The notes beneath the pieces are model-generated. The model did not search any database, was not told the DNA's origin, and saw only the letters and a list, made by a program, of their open reading frames with translations. From Ministeria vibrans ATCC 50519 (taxonomy: Eukaryota > Opisthokonta > Filasterea), in NCBI GenBank assembly GCA_943704425.1, contig CALSCP010000894.1:6506-70505 (forward strand): a DNA stretch of 64,000 bases, written 5' to 3'. The position numbers and the translations under genes are program-made. This document shows positions 24,967 through 34,600 of the stretch, in pieces. Positions within the stretch are counted from its first letter, which is position 1. Every line of letters starts with the position of its first letter.

Positions 24967-26859
24967 ATGATTTTCAAATATTTTCATATGCGTCGGCGAC
25001 AGGTGTATGTGCTTGTGTGTTGCATAGCGTTCACCTTTATGTTTGTGTTTGGAGCGTTGCTCAACTTGCCTGACAACGAAAATTTTGCGGAAGACTTCTT
25101 TGATGTACCGACCAGAAGGGCTAAGCAGCAGACGATGGGGGTTGCTGCCAAGAAGAGTGTGTCTAGGGAGCGGGAGAGTGTGTTTATGAAGGGCCTGCTG
25201 ACGCGGTGTGATGAGCCGGCAGTGGAGAGTGTTCGGCTTGATCGCTTTCAGTGCGATCGACAAGTTCCGTTGCCACCAGAGTCGCTACCGCTCAATCCCA
25301 ACTTTGTGCGGATACCCGGCGAGGCGTATCATGTGCTACTGCTGTGGCGCGTCAAGTTGCTGTGGAATTCTCGCCGTACGAGCAAATGGCCCAATGACAT
25401 GTCGGTGGCACTGATGGACGTGCGCAGTGGTGCGCTTGTGCCGCACAATGTCCCCTTCGATGCCGTCCCGTACGGCTCGTACAACCGCGACGTGCATCAT
25501 CACGTGGCACGTGGTCGAAATCAAACACTTCGAGAGTTCTACGAGGGACGCAAGACCTTCCTGGCAATCGAGGCGCCCCAGTGCCTGAAAAGCAAAGATT
25601 TGCGCTGTGTCTGGTGGCGCAACGAGCTTTATCTTTTGACGACAAGCAATTGCGGCAACGAACGCGAAGTGCTCATCCCACTTCGCCTTGCAATGGTACG
25701 CGATGAGCATGGTAATGTACAACGTTGGCGTCTCTGGATTGACTACACGCACGCGCGGTTCTATCTGCTTGAGCCCCAAGTACAAGAGCCCCAAGCGATT
25801 GAACATGTGTCGCCCATTGAAAAGAACTGGGCAGTCCTGCCTCTCGCACTCTCCGTCACAGACGCACCCAACTCGCTGGTTCTTGTGCGCCATCTGTGTC
25901 CCTTCACGGCGCTCCGCTCCACCACACTCGACGGACACCTTCCCGACGGCAGCAACAGTTTCGGCCTCATTAATGTTGCTGGTGTCTCCGCCAAGACGCC
26001 ACTACGACTGGTTCTGACAGAGGAAACAGCAAACAGCACGACTGCCACTGCTGCTAGTACTACTGCTACTGCTACGAGTAGTGGCGACGGTGTATTTGAC
26101 TGCATTGACGACTACACGCGCACTCATCGAAAAACAAAGCGCTATAATACCCATCACATTTATCCCACTCGTGATTTGCATGGCGCAAACCCTGCCAATC
26201 TGGCGACGACGACTGCAGCGTGTACAGTGGCTCCTGCGCACATCAATGTCACTGCAGACCCCCTGTGGTACCTGGACGTGCCCGAGTGTTTGCGGCGTAA
26301 GCTGGTGGGTCTAGCCTGGCGCGGTGGCAGTGACATGGTTCGCGTGGAGGCGACAGGAGCTGCACCTGATCACAATCACGAAGTGAGCGTTTTTCTGGGA
26401 TCCGCACACATTAAAGTTTGGGCACGAAACGACAGTGTGGCGCACTACTGGCACTTTTTTTACACTGTGCGTGTGGTACGGACTGTCTCGACGCGCGCCG
26501 TCTCGGTGTCACTTCACTCAGCGTCGCGTCTCTTTCGTTTTCACCAGCGACGCATTCCCTTTCGCGAGTTCAACACGGGAGTGCTTCGTGTCGCGCCTGA
26601 CACAATAATGCTCACGTATGGACAGGGTCTGAAAAACGAACGAGCCTACACAGCTTTTGTGGCGACAAGCACGGTGGAAGGCATGTTGCACGATACAATT
26701 CGATTTGGTGCCTTTGCTCGTCAACCTGAAGAGCACGCAAATTCACCCTCGCTCGCACTCAATGAGTCGTGGAATAGTAAGGTGTTTTCAAAAAAACTTG
26801 GGATGAGCGATCAGGTCGAATACGTCAGAAGACCTTCCACAAGTTTCAATGGAAGTTGA
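24967..26859 (+). CDS. Signal-anchored protein resembling five-bladed beta-propeller glycan enzymes (paralogue A)
   Basis: Single exon, 630 residues from the ATG at 24967; the upstream GTG frame is ignored, and an in-frame ATG at 24988 is an alternative. A basic start (MRRRQ) precedes a hydrophobic segment (VLVCCIAFTFMFVFGALL, about 13-31), which reads as a type II signal anchor with a lumenal or extracellular body. The body has WRVKLLW, KDLRCVWWRNELYLLTT, EKNWAVLPL, WRGGSD, FLGSAHIKVW, HYWHFFY, FRFHQRR, REFNTGVL and LTYGQG in order. This resembles the repeated blades, EKNW and RGG motifs, and late SYG-type motif of GH43/GH130-superfamily propellers acting on sugars. Fold assignment is by pattern memory only. 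It could be a glycosidase, phosphorylase or a lectin-like relic; the usual EDPR acid motif reads KDLR here. Clearly diverged from the next two paralogues. Confidence 0.6.
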   Translation: MIFKYFHMRRRQVYVLVCCIAFTFMFVFGALLNLPDNENFAEDFFDVPTRRAKQQTMGVAAKKSVSRERESVFMKGLLTRCDEPAVESVRLDRFQCDRQVPLPPESLPLNPNFVRIPGEAYHVLLLWRVKLLWNSRRTSKWPNDMSVALMDVRSGALVPHNVPFDAVPYGSYNRDVHHHVARGRNQTLREFYEGRKTFLAIEAPQCLKSKDLRCVWWRNELYLLTTSNCGNEREVLIPLRLAMVRDEHGNVQRWRLWIDYTHARFYLLEPQVQEPQAIEHVSPIEKNWAVLPLALSVTDAPNSLVLVRHLCPFTALRSTTLDGHLPDGSNSFGLINVAGVSAKTPLRLVLTEETANSTTATAASTTATATSSGDGVFDCIDDYTRTHRKTKRYNTHHIYPTRDLHGANPANLATTTAACTVAPAHINVTADPLWYLDVPECLRRKLVGLAWRGGSDMVRVEATGAAPDHNHEVSVFLGSAHIKVWARNDSVAHYWHFFYTVRVVRTVSTRAVSVSLHSASRLFRFHQRRIPFREFNTGVLRVAPDTIMLTYGQGLKNERAYTAFVATSTVEGMLHDTIRFGAFARQPEEHANSPSLALNESWNSKVFSKKLGMSDQVEYVRRPSTSFNGS

Positions 26860-27181
26860 TATTAAGTGACCATTTGTGGGTCTATCTATGCTTCCTCTAT
26901 AGTCGATGGGGATTCAGATTTTATGGGGCGCTTCAGCTGTTAGTGTTAGTTAGCCTATGACGGAATCATTGTGAAGTCATTGTTTTACTCTAAGGAGTAT
27001 GTCGAGTGGGATGAGATCTTTGAAGACCTATGTAATAAGAGTTTGAAGTCTCTGTAACAATTAACTTTTTTATTTACTTTTACACGAAAATGGACCCAAA
27101 AAAAAGATTACAGTTTTTTTTTTCCTTTTGTCTTGTTGGGATTGATTTGTCGCCAAAATCGACAATTTTCCGTTCAGTTGA
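26860..27181. other. Intergenic spacer, nothing seen
   Basis: AT-rich spacer between paralogues A and B, ending in poly-A/poly-T runs. No coding signal or RNA gene recognised. Confidence 0.5.
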
Positions 27182-29256
27182 ATGCGGAGGGCTAGCTTCT
27201 TGCTATGCTTCTGTTTTCTTAGTAGCGTGGTGGTATTTTTTGCAGCAGTTGTCCTACTCCGTCAAGATCACATTTCGGGACAAACTGAAAGCATGCAGAT
27301 CCTTTCAACAGCCACAACAGACCTCCCTGCCTCACTTGGGACGCGGCAATCCCGCGTTGATATGATGAGGAGCCTGGCGATGCGCTGTGGCGAGCCTGCA
27401 GCGGACGGNNNNNNNNNNNNNNNNNNNNNNNNNNNNNNNNNNNNNNNNNNNNNNNNNNNNNNNNNNNNNNNNNNNNNNNNNNNNNNNNNNNNNNNNNNNN
27501 NNNNNNGATCCTTTCAACAGCCACAACAGACCTCCCTGCCTCACTTGGGACGCGGCAATCCCGCGTTGATATGATGAGGAGCCTGGCGATGCGCTGTGGC
27601 GAGCCTGCAGCGGACGGGGTTCGTCTTGAGCGCCAACAATGCGATCGGCACATTCCATTGCCGCCAGAGTGGCTTCCGCTCAATCCAACGTTCATGAGGA
27701 TCCCCGGCGTCTCCAACCTGCTGCTGCTTCTCTGGCGCGTCAAATTGCTGCCGTTCAAAAGGGGCACATCAGCATGGCCAACGGACATTGGAGTTGCGCT
27801 GATGGAGTTGGACTCAGGCACACTCATCCCCCACAACGTCCCATTCGATGCCGTCCCCTTTACCAACGACAACCTTGTCAATCTTGAAGAAGTGGCGCGT
27901 GGTCGGAATCAAACCGTCGCGGAGTTGTTTGAAGGTCGGAAAACTTTTCTGTCCATTGATGCGACGTACTGTTTGAAAACAAAGGATCTACGACCTGTGT
28001 GGTGGCGCAACCAGCTGTACCTGTTGACGACGCACGGGTGCGGCAACGAGCGAGAAGTGCTTGTTCCGTTTCACTTGACCATGTCGCGAGACGCCCAGGG
28101 GAGCGTGCGGCGCTGGCGAGCCTGGGTCAGCTTCTCTGAGCCGCGCTACTTCATTGTCGAGCCTCGACCAGACCCACAGCCCAGTTTTGGTGACTACATC
28201 GAGTTTGATGATGTATCCCGCGGTTCTCGACGACCACAGCCACCATCACGTCTTGAGAAGAACTGGGCCGTCCTGTCGGTTCCTTCCACCAATGACTCCC
28301 ACTCTCTCTTCATGGTGCGGCATTTGTGTCCGCTCACGGCGCTGCGGTCGTTTACACTTCAGGGTGTCTTACCGCCGACAAGTGACCTGCTTGAAGTGTC
28401 AGACGTGCCATTAAACATGCCCATGCGGATTGTGGACACGGCACCGGTGGATGCCATCACGAAACTGACGGGGAAGGCACGGCCGCACGAGCTGGCCGCA
28501 TGTACGGATTGGTACACGAGCGAACACGCGGACCTGGCGACGCGCAATCCGATGCATGTGTACCCGCCTTTTACCGAGCGCAATGCAACCTCGACAGACA
28601 CACTTAGTGAGCGTCCCACGGAGTGTACTGTGGCGCCCTTGCATGTCAATGCGACGGCCGATCCGCACTGGTACCTTGACATACCCGCGTGTCTGCGTCA
28701 CGAGTTGCACGGGCGGGCGTGGCGTGGGGGCAGCGACATGGTTCATGTGCTGCCTCGTGGCAGACAGAAGGACGCAGAGAGTATGCTGTTTCTGGGCTCG
28801 GCCCACATCAAAGTGTGGCAGTCGGATCATGTCGTCGCGTTCTACTACCATTTCTTTTATGTACTGCGTGTGGTCCACTCGCCGATGCGCAATGCATCGG
28901 TGTCGCTGCTGTCTGCGTCGCGTCTGTTCCGTTTCCACCAGCGACGTGCGCCCGCTCGTGAATTCAACACGGGTGTACTTCGCGTCTCACCTGACACTGT
29001 GCTGCTCACGTACGGCCAGGGAGTTCGAGGCGACCGTGCCTTTGTTGCCTTTGTCTCGACGGACACCATTGAAAGGATGTTGCACGACACGATTGAGTTT
29101 GGTGCGTTTGATCATCGCAATGAGGAGCATGTGGAATCGTCGTCGCTGAGTCTCAATGCGTCGTATGAAAGCGACATATTTACTCAGAAATGGGGGATGG
29201 CGGAACAAATTGACATTGTGCCTCGAAAGTGGAATCGTTTCACTGGGAGGGACTGA
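27182..29256 (+). CDS. Signal-anchored beta-propeller-like protein (paralogue B), interrupted by a false assembly gap
   Basis: Starts with MRRAS and a hydrophobic anchor (SFLLCFCFLSSVVVFFAAVVLL). The frame runs into 98 Ns at 27409-27506. The 111 bases before the gap (27298-27408) are repeated exactly after it (27507-27617). Removing the Ns and one copy leaves 1866 bases, exactly the coding length of paralogue C (621 residues), whereas the sequence as written is not a multiple of three. The gene is therefore probably intact and the gap an unmerged contig overlap. It shares KDLRPVWWRNQLYLLTT, EKNWAVLSV, WRGGSDM, FLGSAHIKVW, FNTGVLRVSPDT and LTYGQG with its neighbours. Probable lumenal or surface protein acting on or binding glycans; function not proven. 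Confidence 0.6.
27409..27506. other. Assembly gap (98 N) flanked by an exact 111-base duplication
   Basis: Bases 27298-27408 and 27507-27617 are identical and begin GATCCTTTCAACAG. This is the signature of two contig ends that overlap but were scaffolded as if separate. Confidence 0.95.
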
Positions 29257-29542
29257 GAAAAGATTACACTGTACAAAGTAAAATCTATGAACCATTTTAT
29301 CAATGTTGATTGTGTTGATGACGCCGAGAGGTGGTCACAGTACGCACATACTACGATGGAACGTTTTGGAGCACATTGGATTGAATTTTTAGTATATTTT
29401 TATGAGTACAATATTTTGGTCAACATCTGACTGTCTTTTTTTGATAGTCAATTGGTATTAATTATTATGGGTATTGTCTTTTCTAGTTATTATAAAAATT
29501 ACCAAATAACCAGTAATTAGTTTGTTTTGTCTATTGGGGCTA
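29257..29542. other. Intergenic spacer between paralogues B and C
   Basis: AT-rich spacer of about 286 bases. The near-identity of B and C stops within a few bases of the stop codon on this side and begins around the ATG of C, so the spacer is not part of the duplicated block. Confidence 0.6.
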
Positions 29543-31408
29543 ATGCGCAGGGCTAGCTTCTTGCTATGCTTCTGTTTTCTTAGTAGCATGGCGTTCCTGT
29601 TGATGTCAATTGTCCTACTCCGTCAAGATCACATTTTGGAAGAGACCGAAAGCATGCAAATCCTTTCAACAGCCACAACAGACCTCCCTGCCTCACTTGG
29701 GACGCGGCAATCCCGCGTTGATATGATGAGGAGCCTGGCGATGCGCTGTGGCGAGCCTGCAGCGGACGGGGTTCGTCTTGAGCGCCAACAATGCGATCGG
29801 CACATTCCATTGCCGCCAGAGTGGCTTCCGCTCAATCCAACGTTCATGAGGATCCCCGGCGTCTCCAACCTGCTGCTGCTGCTCTGGCGCGTCAAAATGG
29901 TGCCGTTCAAAAGGGGCACATCAGCATGGCCAACGGACATTGGAGTTGCGCTGATGGAGTTGGACTCAGGCACACTCATCCCCCACAACGTCCCATTCGA
30001 TGCTGTCCCCTTTACAAACGTTAATCTTGTCAATCTTAAAGAGGTGGCGCGTGGCCGGAATCAAACCGTCGCGGAGTTGTTTGAAGGTCGGAAAACTTTT
30101 CTGTCCATTGATGCGACGTACTGTTTGAAAACAAAGGATCTACGACCTGTGTGGTGGCGCAACCAGCTGTACCTGTTGACGACGCACGGGTGCGGCAACG
30201 AGCGAGAAGTGCTTGTTCCGTTTCACTTGACCATGTCGCGAGACGCCCAGGGGAGCGTGCGGCGCTGGCGAGCCTGGGTCAGCTTCTCTGAGCCGCGCTA
30301 CTTCATTGTCGAGCCTCGACCAGACCCACAGCCCAGTTTTGGTGACTACATCGAGTTTGATGATGTATCCCGCGGTTCTCGACGACCACAGCCACCATCA
30401 CGTCTTGAGAAGAACTGGGCCGTCCTGTCGGTTCCTTCCACCAATGACTCCCACTCTCTCTTCATGGTGCGGCATTTGTGTCCGCTCACGGCGCTGCGGT
30501 CGTTTACACTTCAGGGTGTCTTACCGCCGACAAGTGACATGTTTGGAGTGCCAGGCGTGCCATTAAACATGCCCATGCGGATTGTGGACACGGCACCGGT
30601 GGATGCCATCACGAAACTGACGGGGAAGGCACGGCCGCACGAGCTGGCCGCATGTACGGATTGGTACACGAGCGAACACGCGGACCTGGCGACGCGCAAT
30701 CCGATGCATGTGTACCCGCCTTTTACCGAGCGCAATGCAACCTCGACAGACACACTTAGTGAGCGTCCCACGGAGTGTACTGTGGCGCCCTTGCATGTCA
30801 ATGCGACGGCCGATCCGCACTGGTACCTTGACATACCCGCGTGTCTGCGTCACGAGTTGCACGGGCGGGCGTGGCGTGGGGGCAGCGACATGGTTCATGT
30901 GCTGCCTCGTGGCAGACAGAAGGACGCAGAGAGTATGCTGTTTCTGGGCTCGGCCCACATCAAAGTGTGGCAGTCGGATCATGTCGTCGCGTTCTACTAC
31001 CATTTCTTTTATGTACTGCGTGTGGTCCACTCGCCGATGCGCAATGCATCGGTGTCGCTGCTGTCTGCGTCGCGTCTGTTCCGTTTCCACCAGCGACGTG
31101 CGCCCGCTCGTGAATTCAACACGGGTGTACTTCGCGTCTCACCTGACACTGTGCTGCTCACGTACGGCCAGGGAGTTCGAGGCGACCGTGCCTTTGTTGC
31201 CTTTGTCTCGACGGACACCATTGAAAGGATGTTGCACGACACGATTGAGTTTGGTGCGTTTGATCGTCGCAATGAGGAGCATGTGGAATCGTTGTCGCTG
31301 AGTCTCAATGCGTCGTATGAAAGCGACATATTTACTCAGAAATGGGGGATGGCGGAACAAATTGACATTGTGCCTCGACAGTGGAATCGTTTCACTGGGA
31401 GGGACTGA
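29543..31408 (+). CDS. Signal-anchored beta-propeller-like protein (paralogue C)
   Basis: Single exon, 621 residues from the ATG at 29543 (MRRASFLL). The N-terminal hydrophobic anchor (about 5-26) differs from paralogue B (MAFLLMSIVLL against VVVFFAAVVLL), while the rest is almost identical; changes I see include LLPF/MVPF, TNDN/TNVN, LLEVSDV/MFGVPGV, DHRN/DRRN and PRKW/PRQW. The motif order is as in paralogue A: KDLRPVWWRN, EKNWAVL, WRGGSDM, FLGSAHIKVW, YYHFFYVLRV, FRFHQRR, EFNTGVL, LTYGQG. I infer a secretory-pathway protein with a five-bladed propeller-type glycan-active or glycan-binding domain. It sits only 259 bases before the EGF giant on the same strand. Confidence 0.6.
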   Translation: MRRASFLLCFCFLSSMAFLLMSIVLLRQDHILEETESMQILSTATTDLPASLGTRQSRVDMMRSLAMRCGEPAADGVRLERQQCDRHIPLPPEWLPLNPTFMRIPGVSNLLLLLWRVKMVPFKRGTSAWPTDIGVALMELDSGTLIPHNVPFDAVPFTNVNLVNLKEVARGRNQTVAELFEGRKTFLSIDATYCLKTKDLRPVWWRNQLYLLTTHGCGNEREVLVPFHLTMSRDAQGSVRRWRAWVSFSEPRYFIVEPRPDPQPSFGDYIEFDDVSRGSRRPQPPSRLEKNWAVLSVPSTNDSHSLFMVRHLCPLTALRSFTLQGVLPPTSDMFGVPGVPLNMPMRIVDTAPVDAITKLTGKARPHELAACTDWYTSEHADLATRNPMHVYPPFTERNATSTDTLSERPTECTVAPLHVNATADPHWYLDIPACLRHELHGRAWRGGSDMVHVLPRGRQKDAESMLFLGSAHIKVWQSDHVVAFYYHFFYVLRVVHSPMRNASVSLLSASRLFRFHQRRAPAREFNTGVLRVSPDTVLLTYGQGVRGDRAFVAFVSTDTIERMLHDTIEFGAFDRRNEEHVESLSLSLNASYESDIFTQKWGMAEQIDIVPRQWNRFTGRD

Positions 31409-31667
31409 GAAATTTAATGTAATGAAGGTTAACACAAGTATTGTATATACACACAGTATAAATATGCAAACAAAAACTCAGTCAAGTTCATCGTACACGT
31501 GTCATGTGTCACACGTATATCAAACAGATGAAATTGGTCATGCCCGACATGCCAAATTGCCAGTCACACAGCCAACTGTCACAACTAACTCACGACCTCA
31601 CCTGTTTGTTGATCGATCACTATAGTCAATCACTGTCTTTGCTGTTTTCTTTCATCTTCCTCTCATC

Positions 31668-34600
31668 ATGACGCACGTCTTAGTGCTTCTTGCCACACTT
31701 CTAAGCTGCTCGAGTACGTTTCACACCTTAGCGTTCCTTTTCAAAAAAGCGCATCGAGAGTTGTTACGTCACAAACCATTCTTATCACTGCAATCGCCGT
31801 CGCCACGCTCGCTCGCCCCGCCATGCCATTTAACCCGCGGCTTTGGTCCGCTTTTACCTGTTGTCCCATCCAATGAAGCACTCTTTTGTGCGTTGTCATG
31901 GAAAACCCGGAAAATTAAAAAAAAACGCTTACGTATATCTTTTTTTAATATAATTGCCCTTCTTAGGACTATCTTTAGGAGGTGTCACCACGACAGCCTT
32001 TGGTGTTGAGGTGGAGTTTGCCGGGCGAGGCAGCATTGCGCTGCGCCACGTCAACGAGGCGGCTGTCGACAATTATCTGCTGGTTGTTTCGCTGGTTGCA
32101 CGTCACTACGCACCCGATGAATATCCGCTCACTTCCCACACGGTTCGCATGGCGCCCCACCCCACCATGCCAGACCGGTTTCCACCTCGTCGCCTGCACT
32201 CTGTCGTGTGGACGGATCCGCAGGGGCGTCCCTGGCGAGTCGAGCCCGAGTACGTCTCACACGGTGTCTATGACGGCTATGAGCTTGTCTCACCCCCCAT
32301 GAGCAACGCGAGCGAATTTGCCGCTGCCCTTCACGACGTCCTTGCCTCCGGTCTGGTGGGTGCTGGTGAGCGCAGCGCCACACACATTCATGTTGACGCC
32401 CAGGCGTTGCTGCAGTGTGAGGCCCCCGGTCTCGCCCTTGCCAACCTCCTCATCCTCAGCGAAAACTACGACGAGGTCGTGCGCGCACTCTTTGGCACCC
32501 GCCATAACGGTGGCGCCGACAATGAGTTCTCTCTGTCGCTCCAACGCTCCCATCCAAAGCTCCTCCGCCAACTTACTGCACTGTCTGCGACCGAACGCAC
32601 AATGACACAAATTGTCGCGATCTTCGACCAGCACCGCAACCACGAGCTGCTGCGCTACGGCGGCGACAAGACCAAGTTGTGGAAGTATCTCGCAGTGAGC
32701 CCTGCGTCACTTGTCAACCTCGAGCCTGACCATCATCGTCACGGCAGCCAGACTGGTGGTACCATTGAGTTCCGTGCCTTTGACGTGTTCCCTCGCGACT
32801 GGCAGTATGTCGCGGCCATTGAATTTGCGCGCGCCCTTGTCAACCATGCTGTCGAGCTTGCTCGCGATAACCATGCCGTCACTTTCAAGTTGGTCCCCGT
32901 CAACACCTCGACCATTGAAACGCTCCTGCGCACTCTTCAACTGGACCAACTCGACGTCTTCCATCGGCTGCCCCTCGACAGCAACAGCAACAGTGACGAT
33001 GATTCCATCAGCCGCGACTTCTCCGTCGACTCGTCTCAGCTCATGCGCGACCGTCGCAACACGGACTGCATTGAACCATGTCAAAATGGTGGCACTTGCA
33101 GCTGTGCCATTGACACCAAAGGGTCCACCTGCGAGTGTGTGTGCGAACCGAGCTTTACTGGTCTCTCGTGCGAGTCTGTTGTCGACACCTGTCTTTCCAA
33201 TCCTTGTCCTCCACCCCACAGCGCCTGCACCGGCCACGGCACATCCAATGGAATGGACACACTCGTGGTCGCTGACGCATACGCCGCGTCCTCCTTCACG
33301 CTTCAGATTGACCTGGGCAGTGCGTCCGTGAGCTCCCCGAGCGGCGGTGGCACCGTCATTGTCACCACTGCCATCGACGTCAACGATGCCAATGAGTTTG
33401 TCAGCATCACTGCCGGTGGCCAGCGTTTCGACTTCTTTTTTGGCAGCGAAAACCTTCCCGACTGCGATCTTCAGGAATCCAGTGCTGACCTCACACCCGC
33501 CGAAATGGCCTCCTTCCTTCAGAATGCCACCGCTGCCGGTGTAGTGCCCGTTACTGTCTCTCCCGTGGGCCTCACCACCCCCTGTGTGGACCCCTCCGTC
33601 ACCGTTCAGGTCATCAACTACGCCATTGGCTTCAGCTGTGACTGTCAAGTGGGATTTACTGGCGCTTCCTGCGAGACAAACATCGACGACTGTCAAGTGG
33701 ACACATGCGCAAACGGTGGCACTTGCCTTGACGGCGTCGAATCGGTTCTCTGCGAGTGTGTCACGGGATTCACCGGTGACTTTTGCGATGTGCCTACCGA
33801 CGAGTGTGCCTCGTCACCCTGCCAAAACGACGGTGCATGTTTTGACAGCGTCAACACCTTCTTCTGCTCCTGCCCCACCGGCTTCGAAGGGGACTTTTGC
33901 GAGACAGACCTCGACGAGTGTGCGTCGAGCCCCTGTCGCAACGGCGGCACCTGCAACAACCTTGACGGATTCTTTCACTGCGACTGCCCCCTGGGCTTCT
34001 CTGGCACTGACTGTGGCGTCAACGACGACGAGTGTGGCTCGTCACCATGCGAAAACGGTGGCACATGTCTCGACGCAGTTGACGGCTTTACGTGTGCGTG
34101 TACCTCGGGTTTTGTCGGCGCTCTTTGCCATGAGGACGCTGACTCGTGTGCCTCGTCGCCTTGCGCGCCTCCCATGAGTGTGTGCACACCACACGGCAGT
34201 GCTTCGGGCAACTCCGTTCAGCATATTCCCGATGTCTACTCGGCGTCCTCGTACACGCTCTCCTTTGACCTGGGTGTCGCCTCGGTGGGCTCCGTGGGCG
34301 GTCAGCTTGCCGTCAACGGCGCTATCGATGTCAACGAACCTTCCGAGTTCATTCGCGTCCAGGCGGGCTCGCAATCGTTTGACGTGTTCAATGGCGAAGA
34401 GGAACTCAGTGACTGTGCCGCCCAGAGTCTTGTTCTTGATTTCACCCTTACCGAGTGGAATCGCTTCACCGAGAGCCTCTCGCCCAATGGCATCCTCAAC
34501 GTGACAGTCACTCCGGTGGGTGTAAACACGCCCTGTGTTGACCCGTCGCTCACCGTTGAGCTAACGAGCTACGCCGCTGGCTTCCAGTGCGCGTGTGACC

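Noticed and set aside
27409-27506. A real frameshift or pseudogene in paralogue B
   Set aside because: The exact duplicated flanks and the matching length after collapse indicate a scaffolding artefact.
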